This document shows, in pieces, positions 16,725 to 25,233 of a stretch of DNA of 64,000 nucleotides; positions within the stretch are counted from its first letter, which is position 1, and each line of letters begins with the position of its first letter. The position numbers and the translations under genes were made by a program. The notes below the pieces were generated by a model that did not search any database, was not told the DNA's origin, and saw only the letters and a program-made list of their open reading frames with translations. The stretch is from Bacillota bacterium (lineage in GTDB: Bacteria > Bacillota > Clostridia > Acetivibrionales > DTU013): NCBI GenBank assembly GCA_023439545.1, contig JAEXNT010000010.1, positions 62,001 to 126,000 of the forward strand, written 5' to 3'.

Positions 16725-17006
16725 ATGATTAAAATCAATCTCCAGCTGTTCGCTCACAAAAAGGGAGTCGGCAGCTCCAGAAACGGCCGTGACAGTGCGG
16801 CTCAGAGACTCGGTGTAAAGAGGGCTGACGGACAGTTTGTACTGGCCGGCAATATTCTCGTAAGACAGAGAGGCACAAAGATTCATCCCGGCGAAAATGT
16901 AGGAATCGGAAAGGATGACACCCTTTTTGCCCTGGCTGAAGGCAAGGTCAAGTTCGAGAGACTGGGTAAGGACAAAAAGCAGGTCAGTATAGTAGCAAAC
17001 CAATAA
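16725..17006 (+). CDS. rpmA: 50S ribosomal protein L27 with cleavable N-terminus
   Basis: The 93-residue protein begins MIKINLQLF then AHKKGVGSS. The first nine residues are the Firmicutes extension removed by Prp to expose the functional N-terminus that reaches the peptidyl-transferase centre. 'RQRGTKIHPG' and 'VGIGKDDTLFA' are conserved L27 blocks. An AGGAGG site lies just upstream of ATG 16725, and a strong terminator follows. Confidence 0.98.
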   Translation: MIKINLQLFAHKKGVGSSRNGRDSAAQRLGVKRADGQFVLAGNILVRQRGTKIHPGENVGIGKDDTLFALAEGKVKFERLGKDKKQVSIVANQ

Positions 17007-17018
17007 GTAAAAAATAAG

Positions 17019-17045
17019 TCCCGGCGAATAAGCCGGGATTTTTTT
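17019..17045 (+). terminator. Rho-independent terminator after rpmA
   Basis: TCCCGGC, six-base loop, GCCGGGA, then seven T residues. It separates the ribosomal protein operon from obgE. Confidence 0.92.
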
Positions 17046-17070
17046 CTCTGAAAGGAAAAGGAAGCAGATT

Positions 17071-18345
17071 ATGTTCATAGACCGTGCCAAAATACATATA
17101 AAAGCCGGAGACGGCGGCGATGGGAAGGTATCCTTCCACAGGGAAAAGTATATCGCCGCAGGCGGACCAGACGGCGGCGACGGCGGCAAGGGCGGAGACG
17201 TTGTCCTTATAGTCGATGAAGGGCTGAGGACTTTGATAGATTTCAAATACAGGAAAAAGTATTTCGCGGATAACGGCGAACCGGGCGGCCCTTCGAACTG
17301 TTCCGGCAAAGGCGGCGGCGACCTCGTTATCAAGGTTCCTCCGGGAACGCTTGTAAAAGACGGTGAGACAGGGCGGATACTGGCGGATATGACGAAACCC
17401 GGGCAAAAGGTCGTCATTGCCAAGGGCGGCAAGGGCGGCGCGGGAAACCAGCATTTCGCAACTTCGACAAGGCAGGCGCCCAGCTTTGCGCGTGCGGGGG
17501 ATCAGGGCGAGGAATACCGTGTTGAACTGGAATTGAAGACGATCGCGGACGTGGGCCTCGTCGGATTCCCGAATGCGGGCAAGTCTACGATACTTTCCAT
17601 GGTTTCGGCAGCGACACCTAAAATTGCGGATTACCCGTTTACAACGCTCGAGCCGAATCTTGGCGTAGTCGGCATCGACGGAGGCGGCAGCTTTGTGCTT
17701 GCCGACATACCGGGCCTTATCGAGGGCGCTCACGAGGGCGTCGGACTTGGCTACGAATTTCTGAGGCACGTCGAAAGGACCAGGCTGCTTCTGCATGTGG
17801 TGGATGTTGCCGGAGTCGACGGAAGGGACCCTTTGAACGATTTCGATACGATCAATGCGGAACTGAAGCAGTACAACCCGAAGCTTGCCGAGAGGCCGCA
17901 GGTGGTCGCGGCGAACAAGGTCGACCTGCCCGATGGCAGGGATAACCTTGAAGGATTCACCAAGGTGATTGAAGAAAAAGGCTACAGGGTATTTCCCATT
18001 TCTGCGGCAACGAACAAAGGCGTAAAAGAGCTGATGTACTACATAGCCGAACAGCTTCGTGAGCTGCCTGAAGCGGTTCCGCTGACTGAGGAAAGCGGCG
18101 AGGTCGTATACACAGCCGAGGAGGAAGAACCGTTCACGGTGCGCAGGGAAGGGAACGTCTATATAGTCGAGGGCAATTGGGTCCGGAAAGTCGTAGGGTC
18201 CACCAACTTCAACATTTATGAGTCCATACAGTATTTTCAGCGTTCGCTCAAAAACAGGGGCGTCATAGACGCTCTCGAGAAGCTTGGTATAAACGAAGGC
18301 GACACTGTAAAAATCTACGATATAGAGTTCGAGTATATAAGGTAA
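17071..18345 (+). CDS. obgE: GTPase Obg/CgtA
   Basis: This 424-residue GTPase is involved in 50S subunit assembly and the stringent response. The Gly-rich Obg fold occupies about residues 1-158, the G domain about 159-335 (P-loop GFPNAGKST, 'DIPGLIEGAHEG', 'NKVD'), and the C-terminal OCT domain the rest ('VEGNWVRKVVGSTNF'), a set seen in Gram-positive Obg. AAAGGAAAAGGAAG precedes the ATG. It follows rpmA across a terminator, so it either has its own weak promoter or depends on readthrough. Confidence 0.97.
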   Translation: MFIDRAKIHIKAGDGGDGKVSFHREKYIAAGGPDGGDGGKGGDVVLIVDEGLRTLIDFKYRKKYFADNGEPGGPSNCSGKGGGDLVIKVPPGTLVKDGETGRILADMTKPGQKVVIAKGGKGGAGNQHFATSTRQAPSFARAGDQGEEYRVELELKTIADVGLVGFPNAGKSTILSMVSAATPKIADYPFTTLEPNLGVVGIDGGGSFVLADIPGLIEGAHEGVGLGYEFLRHVERTRLLLHVVDVAGVDGRDPLNDFDTINAELKQYNPKLAERPQVVAANKVDLPDGRDNLEGFTKVIEEKGYRVFPISAATNKGVKELMYYIAEQLRELPEAVPLTEESGEVVYTAEEEEPFTVRREGNVYIVEGNWVRKVVGSTNFNIYESIQYFQRSLKNRGVIDALEKLGINEGDTVKIYDIEFEYIR

Positions 18346-18416
18346 GGCTGCTGTCGCATCGCAGAGCTGCGGCTGCAGGCGGATAGGAAATATGAAAAGG
18401 TAAGGATGAAAATATT

Positions 18417-18719
18417 ATGCTGACAAGCAAACAGAGAAGTTATCTGAGGGGTCTGGCAAACACCATGGATCCTATTTTCCAGGTGGGCAAGGGCGGAATC
18501 GGCGACAACCTGGTAAAGCAGTTCAACGATGCGCTCGAAGCCAGGGAGCTTATAAAGGCAACGGTCTTGAGAAACGCGGAAGCCGATGCGCGTTCAATAG
18601 GCGAGGAGATCGCGGAAAGGACCGGCGCCGATGTTGTGCAGGTCATTGGCAACAGGTTCGTGCTTTATAAGGAATCAGAGAAAAACAAGGACATCAGTTT
18701 GAACCTGAATTTGATATAG
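18417..18719 (+). CDS. yhbY: YhbY-type CRM-domain RNA-binding protein
   Basis: The 100-residue protein is a single CRM domain: 'LTSKQRSYLRGLANTMDPIFQVGKGGI', with the GxxG loop, and later 'VVQVIGNRFVLYK'. YhbY associates with pre-50S ribosomal particles. It follows obgE, the usual clostridial order, so the two probably share a transcript. Confidence 0.93.
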   Translation: MLTSKQRSYLRGLANTMDPIFQVGKGGIGDNLVKQFNDALEARELIKATVLRNAEADARSIGEEIAERTGADVVQVIGNRFVLYKESEKNKDISLNLNLI

Positions 18720-18737
18720 GCGTTAGGTATCATTTCT

Positions 18738-19550
18738 ATGACTTATGATATTTTTAAAGATACAATGGCTAACATGAATTGGACCGAGGTAGAAAAGTAC
18801 GTCTGTAAAAATGCGCTTGTTCTGCTGCCGATGGGAGTTATCGAAGAGCATGGGCCGCAGCTGTGTTTGGGAACAGATATCTTAACTGCCCATATCTATT
18901 GCCTTGCTATCAGCAGGAAACTTGAAGCTGCCGGTTATTCCGCCGTAGTCGCCCCGCCGTTTTATTGGGGCGTTTGCCAGTCGACAGCCGGTTTCACAGG
19001 CTCCTTCCATATTCGGAAAGAGACGGCAAAGGCGTTGATTTCGGATATTCTGTTATCCTTGTCCGAATTCGGGTTCAAAAATATTTTTGGTGTTAACGCT
19101 CATGGGGATATCGAACATAACCTTGCTATAATAGAAGCCTTCAAGGAAGCTCACGATAAATTGAACCTCAATGCCTGTTATGCTTTTGACGAGCAGAGGT
19201 TTTCCCACTTTGGACTGAGTCCGGAAGCCCCATGGCTGTGCCCGATAAAAGCGCAGACAATAAACGTAAGCGGTGCAAAAGCCCCGGACGTGCATGGCGG
19301 GGATATAGAAACAGCCTTGATAAACGAGTTCTATCCCGGTCTTGTGCATGTTGATACAGCAAGGTCCTTACCTCCGGTCACCCTTAATGATGGGAGTGCT
19401 GAAGCTTGGCTGTTCGGGGGACATATAAAAGAGCTCTCGGCACAAGGTTATATTGGCTCCCCTGCCGATTTTGAAAAGGTTGAAGTCGAAAAAAATATTG
19501 AGGATAACGCCGATAGAATATCGGAAGCTATATTAAGGCGGATTGACTAA
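18738..19550 (+). CDS. Creatininase family amidohydrolase
   Basis: This 270-residue metal-dependent hydrolase shows the family's metal ligands: Glu and His in 'VIEEHGPQL' (36-38), Asp47 in 'GTDIL', His in 'VNAHGDIEH' and Glu in 'HGGDIETAL'. The family includes creatinine amidohydrolase, but many members act on other cyclic amides or on cofactor precursors, so the substrate is not claimed. The gene ends tail-to-tail with DUF4364, with stop codons overlapping by four bases. Confidence 0.88.
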   Translation: MTYDIFKDTMANMNWTEVEKYVCKNALVLLPMGVIEEHGPQLCLGTDILTAHIYCLAISRKLEAAGYSAVVAPPFYWGVCQSTAGFTGSFHIRKETAKALISDILLSLSEFGFKNIFGVNAHGDIEHNLAIIEAFKEAHDKLNLNACYAFDEQRFSHFGLSPEAPWLCPIKAQTINVSGAKAPDVHGGDIETALINEFYPGLVHVDTARSLPPVTLNDGSAEAWLFGGHIKELSAQGYIGSPADFEKVEVEKNIEDNADRISEAILRRID

Positions 19551-20092
19551 TCCTTACCTCTTATCTTTGTAAGTGATTCTATTATTTCCGCATATATTTC
19601 TGACGAACAGTTTTTCCAGTTGTCGCAGATGCTGCGCGCGTCTTTTTTAGTACCTACCGTAGTTCTGAGTTCTATCAGCGGAAAGTCTACCTCCCCGATC
19701 TTACATATGACGGTGAACTGGTTTTCTCCTTCAGGGGTGAAATCTGCCGTGATGAGCGACTCCTCCCTGATGCCCTTCCGTATCGTAGACGTCTGGTTAT
19801 CAAGCTGCTTTTTTATTCCTTCGGGTATGAGACTTAAAAAATATTGCAAGGCTTTGCTGCCGGCATCCGTCAAGACATACGACTTGGCCGCCTTATCTCC
19901 CGCCGTACCTACCAGTCCGCTCTCCGACAATTCGTTGAAGCACTGTTGAAACATGAAATAGTTCATAAGCCGCGTTTCAAGTACCAGCCTTGTTATATGG
20001 CTGTTGCCGGTCGGTATGCCCAGCTTTTTCAATATATACATGATTATCAGTTTGTTTTGGACTATTTCCTTGCTGCTTCCCAGAGAATTCAT
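19547..20092 (-). CDS. DUF4364 family winged-helix-like protein
   Basis: The 181-residue protein has an N-terminal region that looks like a winged helix ('NKLIIMYILKKLGIPTGNS', 'MNYFMFQQCFNELSESGLV') and a second mixed alpha/beta half. This fits DUF4364, a clostridial family thought to be transcriptional regulators related to PadR/MarR-type folds. ATG 20092 is chosen because GGGAGG ends five bases upstream. Its target is unknown. Confidence 0.82.
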   Translation of the reverse strand: MNSLGSSKEIVQNKLIIMYILKKLGIPTGNSHITRLVLETRLMNYFMFQQCFNELSESGLVGTAGDKAAKSYVLTDAGSKALQYFLSLIPEGIKKQLDNQTSTIRKGIREESLITADFTPEGENQFTVICKIGEVDFPLIELRTTVGTKKDARSICDNWKNCSSEIYAEIIESLTKIRGKD

Positions 20093-20218
20093 CAAAGCCT
20101 CCCAGATCTGTCGTATCTCCGGTGACCTGATACATTTTTGCTTCCGGAGACATATGTACCAATTATAGCATAAGATAGCCCCGCTGTGTTATCATTATTG
20201 TTGAGGGGGAATATTTGA

Positions 20219-20920
20219 ATGCAGGGGAATGAAAAGCCGGCAGCTTTGAGAAATAGACTCGAACAAATTATATCGGACATGGGGGCCTCGTTTACAGGCT
20301 TTTCAAATGTATCCGACAAATTGCCCGAGCGTCTGAAAAAATATCCTTATGTCGTTACCTTCGGGATCAGGCTTTCTGACGCCATCATAGACGAAATAGA
20401 TGATAAACCTACTATCACATATTTCAACCACTACCGTTCGATCAACGCGCTGATAGATCAGATCGCATTGAGAGCCTTGCTTTACATTCAGGAGAATGGT
20501 TATAACGCCTATACCATAGGGGCCTCCCAAAGCGACCCGGGAGCTGCCGAGCCTTACAGCGGTGTTTTCCCCCACAAAACGGGCGCCGTATTGTCGGGCA
20601 TGGGCTGGATAGGCAGGAACGGGCTGTTCATCCACAAGGATTTCGGACCCAGGGTCAGATTGGGTACTGTATTGACCGATGCAGAAATATCGTGCACCAA
20701 TAATGTTACGGAAAGCAGGTGCCAAGCCTGCAATAGATGTGTGGACGCCTGCCCCGCGATGGCTCTGACCGGCAATGAGTGGAAGCCCGGCGCACCCCGC
20801 GATACTCTGGTAGACGCCAAGGCCTGCTCGGAATATATGAACAGTAATTTCAAGCATATAGGTCGCGGTTCCGTATGCGGTATATGCATCAGGGTCTGCC
20901 CACGCAGGACGCAGGAATAG
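20219..20920 (+). CDS. QueG-like double 4Fe-4S protein
   Basis: This 233-residue protein resembles epoxyqueuosine reductase: a central 'GMGWIGRNGLFIHKDFGPRVRLGTVLTD' region (split here by position, 125-152) and a C-terminal two-cluster ferredoxin domain with 'CQACNRCVDACPAM' and 'CGICIRVCP'. It is shorter than true QueG (about 300-380 residues) and lacks its HEAT tail, so I call it QueG-like. GAGGGGGA lies eight bases before ATG 20219. A second distant relative is at 34.5 kb. Confidence 0.82.
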   Translation: MQGNEKPAALRNRLEQIISDMGASFTGFSNVSDKLPERLKKYPYVVTFGIRLSDAIIDEIDDKPTITYFNHYRSINALIDQIALRALLYIQENGYNAYTIGASQSDPGAAEPYSGVFPHKTGAVLSGMGWIGRNGLFIHKDFGPRVRLGTVLTDAEISCTNNVTESRCQACNRCVDACPAMALTGNEWKPGAPRDTLVDAKACSEYMNSNFKHIGRGSVCGICIRVCPRRTQE

Positions 20921-21091
20921 TGTGTAAGAAAACTTTTATATTCCGATATAAACTATGGAAACAACACATCGCCAAAGGTCAGCTTTCAGTTTTGAACAGG
21001 CGCTTTGGTGGAAAAGCTAATCAGGTAATAGAAAAGAAACGCATAATGAATACAAATGTATCATAAAAATTTGTAAGCGGAGACAGGGAGG
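20921..21091. other. Intergenic leader region before the glgC repeats
   Basis: This part of the 326-base gap before glgC is AT-rich and holds no convincing gene. A TATCAT at 21059-21064 could be a -10 but lacks a good -35. I see no further structure until the tandem repeats begin. Confidence 0.4.
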
Positions 21092-21238
21092 ATGTTCAGC
21101 GCCATCAGGCGCGGATTACCATTAAAACATACAAAGGCGTATGTTCAGCGCCATCAGGCGCGGATTACCATTAAAACATACAAAGGCGTATGTTTAGCGC
21201 CATCAGGCGCGGATTACCATTAAAACATACAAAGGAGG
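21092..21238 (+). repeat. Three tandem 49-bp structured leader units before glgC
   Basis: Units begin at 21092, 21141 and 21190. Each has ATGTT(C/T)A, the hairpin GCGCC-ATCA-GGCGC, the segment GGATTACCATT and a closing AAAACATAC that can pair with GTATGTT at the start of the unit. Between units the linker is CAAAGGCGT; in the last unit it becomes CAAAGGAGGG, the glgC ribosome binding site. The same element occurs once before the gene at 11699. Identity between units is nearly complete, with a C/T difference in the third. No known RNA family is recognised. Confidence 0.85.
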
Positions 21239-21246
21239 GATCGGCA

Positions 21247-22527
21247 ATGTTCAAAAAACAGATCATTGCTTTATTGCTCGCCGGAGGACAGGGAAGCAGA
21301 CTGGGAGTACTGACGAAGAAGGCAGCGAAGCCTGCGGTGTTGTTCGGCGGTAAATACAGGATCATAGATTTCTCGCTCAGCAATTGCATCAATTCCGGCA
21401 TCGACACGGTAGGCGTACTGACACAGTACCAGCCTCTGAAGCTAAACAACCATATAGGTATAGGCAAGCCGTGGGATATGGACAGGATGAACGGCGGAGT
21501 GACGATATTATCGCCATTCATGAAGGAAAGCAGCGGAGAATGGTATAAGGGCACGGCAAATGCGATCAGCCAGAATATCGATTACGTTGATAAAATGGCG
21601 CCCAAATACGTTATTATCCTGTCGGGGGATCACATTTACAAGATGAATTACTCAGAAATGCTGGCATTCCATATCAAAAATAACGCTGAAGCGACCATTT
21701 CGGTCATAGACGTTCCATACGACGAAGCCTCCAGATACGGTATCATGAATACGGAACAAAACGGCAGGATATACGAATTCGAGGAAAAACCCAAAAATCC
21801 TAAAAGCACTCTTGCTTCAATGGGCGTCTATATTTTCACGTGGGAAGTCCTCAGGAATTACCTGCTGCGCGATGAACAGCTGGAAAATTCGGAGCATGAT
21901 TTCGGGAAGGATATAATCCCGATTATGCTTGCCGAGAGCAGGAGCCTCTGGGCGTACAAATTCGTCGGCTACTGGAAGGACGTAGGGACGATTCAGGCCT
22001 TCTGGGAGTCCAATATGGACCTCGTCAGCAGGGTCCCGGAGTTTAACCTCTACGATCAGCAGTGGAAGATCTATACGCCGAATCCTGTTAAGCCGCCGCA
22101 CTACGTGGCGCCGTCCGGCAGTATAACTACGTCGATCATTGCCGAGGGTTGCATGATATATGGACAAGTCAGGAATTCAGTTCTTTTCCCGGGCGTCTAT
22201 GTAGGTAAGGATACGGTTATCGATAATTCCATAGTCATGTCCAATTCGCACATTAACGATAACTGCAGGGTTGACCGCTGTATCATCGGCGAAGACGTCG
22301 CCGTAGGGAGCAACGTGGTTATTGGAAAAGGCGATAATGTGCCGAACGAACATAAACCAGGGATATACAATTCGGGTATAACGGTCGTCGGCGAAGGCGC
22401 CGACATACCCGACGGGGCCGTCATAGGCAGGAATGTCATGATCGATATCCACGTCCGGCACGAAGACTTCTGCTCCTGCGAAATCCCTTCCGGCTCCAGC
22501 ATTTATAATGGGGGTGTTTGTGAATGA
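21247..22527 (+). CDS. glgC: Glucose-1-phosphate adenylyltransferase GlgC
   Basis: The enzyme makes ADP-glucose for glycogen synthesis. The 426-residue protein has the nucleotide-binding loop 'LLAGGQGSRLGVLT', 'KPAVLFGGKYRIIDF', the catalytic 'SGDHIYKMNY' and 'FEEKPKNP', and a C-terminal left-handed beta-helix. ATG 21247 lies seven bases after GGAGGG, which is the end of the third repeat unit. It overlaps glgD by four bases (ATGA); in Firmicutes GlgC and GlgD form a mixed complex in which GlgC supplies most catalysis. Control through the repeat leader is inferred. Confidence 0.97.
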   Translation: MFKKQIIALLLAGGQGSRLGVLTKKAAKPAVLFGGKYRIIDFSLSNCINSGIDTVGVLTQYQPLKLNNHIGIGKPWDMDRMNGGVTILSPFMKESSGEWYKGTANAISQNIDYVDKMAPKYVIILSGDHIYKMNYSEMLAFHIKNNAEATISVIDVPYDEASRYGIMNTEQNGRIYEFEEKPKNPKSTLASMGVYIFTWEVLRNYLLRDEQLENSEHDFGKDIIPIMLAESRSLWAYKFVGYWKDVGTIQAFWESNMDLVSRVPEFNLYDQQWKIYTPNPVKPPHYVAPSGSITTSIIAEGCMIYGQVRNSVLFPGVYVGKDTVIDNSIVMSNSHINDNCRVDRCIIGEDVAVGSNVVIGKGDNVPNEHKPGIYNSGITVVGEGADIPDGAVIGRNVMIDIHVRHEDFCSCEIPSGSSIYNGGVCE

Positions 22528-23645
22528 CAAATGCGATGGGTTTGATACTTTCCGGCTGGAAAAAGCCCGAATTGAAAGAGCTGTCGTATATAAGGTCGGT
22601 ATCTGCAATACCGGTTGGCGGTAAATACAGAGCTATAGATTTCATATTATCCAATATGGTTAATTCGGGCATAAAGAATGTCGGCGTACTGACGCAGTAC
22701 AGCTTCCGTTCGCTCATGGACCATCTCGGCTCGGGAAAGGAATGGGACCTGGACAGGAGGTACGACGGACTGTTCGTGTTCCCTCCGTCGCTTTCGGAGG
22801 ATGAGAGCGGCTGGTACAAGGGCAGCGCCGATGCAATGTACAATAACCTTTCGTTTTTGAAACGAAGCAACGAGGATTACGTGATTATTTCCCAGGGAAA
22901 CGGCATATTCAAAATGCAGTTCGATGAGATGCTGGATTATCACATATCCGTAAATGCCGATATTACGATGGCTTACAGAAGGATGTACGACTACAGTCCC
23001 GACGAGCTGTCAAGACTCGGGATAATTAAGCTCGATGGAAACAACAGGATTATCGATCTGCAGGAAAAACCCCTGCATCCGCAGTCCGATCTCGGTTCTA
23101 TAGGCATATACCTGATCCGCAGGACCTTGCTGATATCGCTTCTGGAGGAGTGTATCGCACACGGGGAATATGACCTGGTCAAGGACATACTTATCAAGAA
23201 ACTGGACAAAATCGGCGTTTACGGATACGAATTCAAGGGATACTGGCGCAATATCAGTTCGGTCCAGACCTACTACAAATGCAGCATGGATATGCTGAAC
23301 CCGGAAATAAGGGAAGAACTGTTTTTCAAAAACGGCAAGGTATACACCAAGGTCAAGGATGAAGCTCCCGCCAAGTACAACGCCGAAGCCAACGTTCATA
23401 ACTGCATAGTGGCGGACGGCTGCTTCATAGAGGGGACGGTCGAGAACAGCGTATTGTTCAGGGGCGTGACCATAGCCAGGGGCGCGGTAGTCAAAAACAG
23501 CATCGTAATGCAGGGCGCAGTCATAGAAGAGGCTGCGACTATAGAATATGCGATATTGGATAAAAATGTTATAATGACAAAGGGAAAATATCTTAAGGGC
23601 GAATCGGATTACCCGTTCGTAGTAGGCAAAAACTCCGTAGTATAG
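22524..23645 (+). CDS. glgD: GlgD, regulatory partner of ADP-glucose pyrophosphorylase
   Basis: This 373-residue homologue of GlgC lacks the intact N-terminal nucleotide loop (it begins 'TNAMGLILSGWKKPELKEL' instead of a GGxGxRL loop) but keeps 'VGGKYRAIDFILSNM' and the beta-helix end. This loss is typical of Firmicutes GlgD, which is mostly non-catalytic and activates GlgC. The start overlaps the glgC stop, so the subunits are translationally coupled. Confidence 0.95.
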   Translation: MTNAMGLILSGWKKPELKELSYIRSVSAIPVGGKYRAIDFILSNMVNSGIKNVGVLTQYSFRSLMDHLGSGKEWDLDRRYDGLFVFPPSLSEDESGWYKGSADAMYNNLSFLKRSNEDYVIISQGNGIFKMQFDEMLDYHISVNADITMAYRRMYDYSPDELSRLGIIKLDGNNRIIDLQEKPLHPQSDLGSIGIYLIRRTLLISLLEECIAHGEYDLVKDILIKKLDKIGVYGYEFKGYWRNISSVQTYYKCSMDMLNPEIREELFFKNGKVYTKVKDEAPAKYNAEANVHNCIVADGCFIEGTVENSVLFRGVTIARGAVVKNSIVMQGAVIEEAATIEYAILDKNVIMTKGKYLKGESDYPFVVGKNSVV

Positions 23646-23657
23646 GATGGTCAAGGC

Positions 23658-23685
23658 GGGACATGGAGACAGGGACCTTGTCCCA
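23658..23685. repeat. GGGACA...TGTCCC hairpin, dispersed repeat copy
   Basis: GGGACA and TGTCCC pair around a 15-base loop. The right part (23667-23685) matches 50613-50631 in 18 of 19 bases, so it looks like a dispersed palindromic element rather than a gene-specific terminator. No T-run follows. Confidence 0.5.
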
Positions 23686-23726
23686 TATGTGTACAGTACA
23701 AAAAACAACTGGAAGGGGTAGTGACT

Positions 23727-24110
23727 ATGGTTAATGAATCGGGTTTTGTAGTAAGGAAATCGGGCAGGCGTGCGGACAATTATTATATCGATTATTCAGG
23801 CTCGTACAGGGCGGACGATATAGCAAAACTTACCGGCATGAGGCCTTCGGCGGTGGTTGCAGTTTATACCGACCATGGCGCTATCCTGGACGAATCGCAG
23901 GAAGTTTATTATTTCGGCAGCGCAGAAGCGGCAAAAAGCGCAATAGGCGAAATTTTCGGAAAAATCCGGGCCGATCACAAGGGAAAGCTGGTCAACCTGT
24001 CTGAAGCGGAAATAGAGTATATCAGGCAGGCGCTTATAAACGAGGGCAGCAATACTATCCACCTCAAGAGCAGGATAAAGGATGAAATATTCAAAAAGTT
24101 GAATTCGTGA
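23727..24110 (+). CDS. Conserved-looking small protein downstream of glgD
   Basis: I do not recognise this 127-residue protein. It starts 'VNESGFVVRKSGRRADNYYIDYSGSY', has a helix-turn-helix-sized segment ('ADDIAKLTGMRPSAVVAVY') and ends with a basic helical tail ('LKSRIKDEIFKKLNS'). It has no signal or membrane segment. ATG 23727 lies eight bases after GGAAGGGG. Its spacing suggests cotranscription with glgCD, so a glycogen-linked regulatory role is possible but unproven. A terminator follows. Confidence 0.75.
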   Translation: MVNESGFVVRKSGRRADNYYIDYSGSYRADDIAKLTGMRPSAVVAVYTDHGAILDESQEVYYFGSAEAAKSAIGEIFGKIRADHKGKLVNLSEAEIEYIRQALINEGSNTIHLKSRIKDEIFKKLNS

Positions 24111-24158
24111 TGAATTAGTGTTATACTCTATACATTCATTAAGCGCTGAAGCATAATG

Positions 24159-24192
24159 AAGGGACATTGCCATACTGGCTTTGTCCCTTTTT
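24159..24192 (+). terminator. Rho-independent terminator after the glg cluster
   Basis: AAGGGACA pairs with TGTCCCTT, with an inner GCCA/TGGC stem, followed by a T-run. Confidence 0.8.
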
Positions 24193-24242
24193 GGTATCTG
24201 ATTAATAATTATTCATTTTTTTGAATGTTTTTAGATTTTTTA

Positions 24243-24271
24243 TTGTAAACCGGTAATTTTTGCGATAATAT
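24243..24271 (+). promoter_or_regulatory. Likely promoter of the amino-acid ABC transporter
   Basis: TTGTAA at 24243-24248 and TAATAT at 24266-24271 are 17 bases apart, about 50 bases before the substrate-binding protein start. Confidence 0.5.
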
Positions 24272-24322
24272 AAAAATACTATTGCATGAGTAAAAGGGTT
24301 ATATATCTAAGGAGGGTTGATA

Positions 24323-25144
24323 ATGTACGTAAAGAGATCACTGATAATGGTTCTGGCAATCGCAGTACTTATGTCTGTCGTGCTTACTGCTTGCGGACAG
24401 GGCAGCACAACGGATAACAACGGCGCAGCAAGCGCTTCCACCGAATCGAATGTGCTCCGCATAGGAATCGACGACACTTATCCGCCGATGGAATACAAGG
24501 ATGAGGCAGGTAACAACGCAGGTTTCGATATCGAATTGGCCAAGGAACTCGCAAAACGCATGAATAAGGAAATAGAATTCGTGCCGACAGCATGGTCCGC
24601 TATTTTCACCGGTTTGAACTCGAACAAGTACGACTGCATAATCTCGTCACTTAGTATAACCGATGATAGAAAGAAGACTATAGCTTATACAAGACCTTAT
24701 GTGGCAAACAGCCAGACGATCATCGTTAAGGCAGACAATACGGACGTCAAGGATGAGACGTCTCTCGGCGGCAAGGTCGTAGCAGTTCAGATGGGTACTA
24801 CTTCCGAGGAAGCCTGCACCGAATTCCAGAAGACAACGCCTTTCAAGGATTTTAAGAAATATGAGGGAATGACCGAGGCGCTCAATGAATTGAAAATTGG
24901 CAGGGTCGATGCGGTAGTATGCGACCTCGTCGTCGGTAAATATTTCGTGGCCAACGATAAAACAAGCTTCAAGACAGTTACCACCACTCTCCCGAACGAA
25001 CCGATCGGGATAGGCTTTACAAAGGCAAATCAGGCCGAAGCAGACAAGGTGGACAAGATTCTCGGAGATATAATGGCTGACGGAACGCTTGCAAAAATAT
25101 CCGAAAAGTGGTTCGGAGAAGATATGACAAAGAATCTGGAATGA
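24323..25144 (+). CDS. Amino-acid ABC transporter substrate-binding lipoprotein
   Basis: The 273-residue protein has a lipoprotein signal with lipobox LTAC (Cys24). A family 3 solute-binding domain follows ('LRIGIDDTYPPMEYKDEAG', 'GFDIELAKELAKRM', 'DCIISSLSITDDRKK'). It should bind a polar amino acid or opine-like solute outside the membrane. ATG 24323 is six bases after GGAGGG. The gene is separated from its permease by a dyad and internal promoter, which fits the usual higher expression of binding proteins. Confidence 0.93.
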   Translation: MYVKRSLIMVLAIAVLMSVVLTACGQGSTTDNNGAASASTESNVLRIGIDDTYPPMEYKDEAGNNAGFDIELAKELAKRMNKEIEFVPTAWSAIFTGLNSNKYDCIISSLSITDDRKKTIAYTRPYVANSQTIIVKADNTDVKDETSLGGKVVAVQMGTTSEEACTEFQKTTPFKDFKKYEGMTEALNELKIGRVDAVVCDLVVGKYFVANDKTSFKTVTTTLPNEPIGIGFTKANQAEADKVDKILGDIMADGTLAKISEKWFGEDMTKNLE

Positions 25145-25151
25145 TTTTTGA

Positions 25152-25195
25152 TTGACAGATTGGCTGCAAAGCTGTATAAATAGTTTTGCAGCCAA
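25152..25195 (+). promoter_or_regulatory. Internal promoter overlapped by an 11-bp dyad
   Basis: TTGACA at 25152-25157 and TATAAA at 25175-25180 are 17 bases apart. The dyad TTGGCTGCAAA / TTTGCAGCCAA (25160-25170 and 25185-25195) spans the -10. In DNA it could be an operator; in RNA it could be a stem-loop protecting the binding-protein message. There is no T-run. Confidence 0.6.
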
Positions 25196-25233
25196 CTTAT
25201 GTTTAAAGGGCCAAATCTTGAACGGGGGCATTA

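Noticed and set aside
16662..17796. Long minus-strand frames (256 and 270 codons)
   Set aside because: They are antisense to prp, rpmA and obgE and follow from the codon bias of those genes.
21092..21238. Tandem units considered as a CRISPR array
   Set aside because: There are no unique spacers between units, the period is uniform at 49 bases including the linker, and no cas genes are near.
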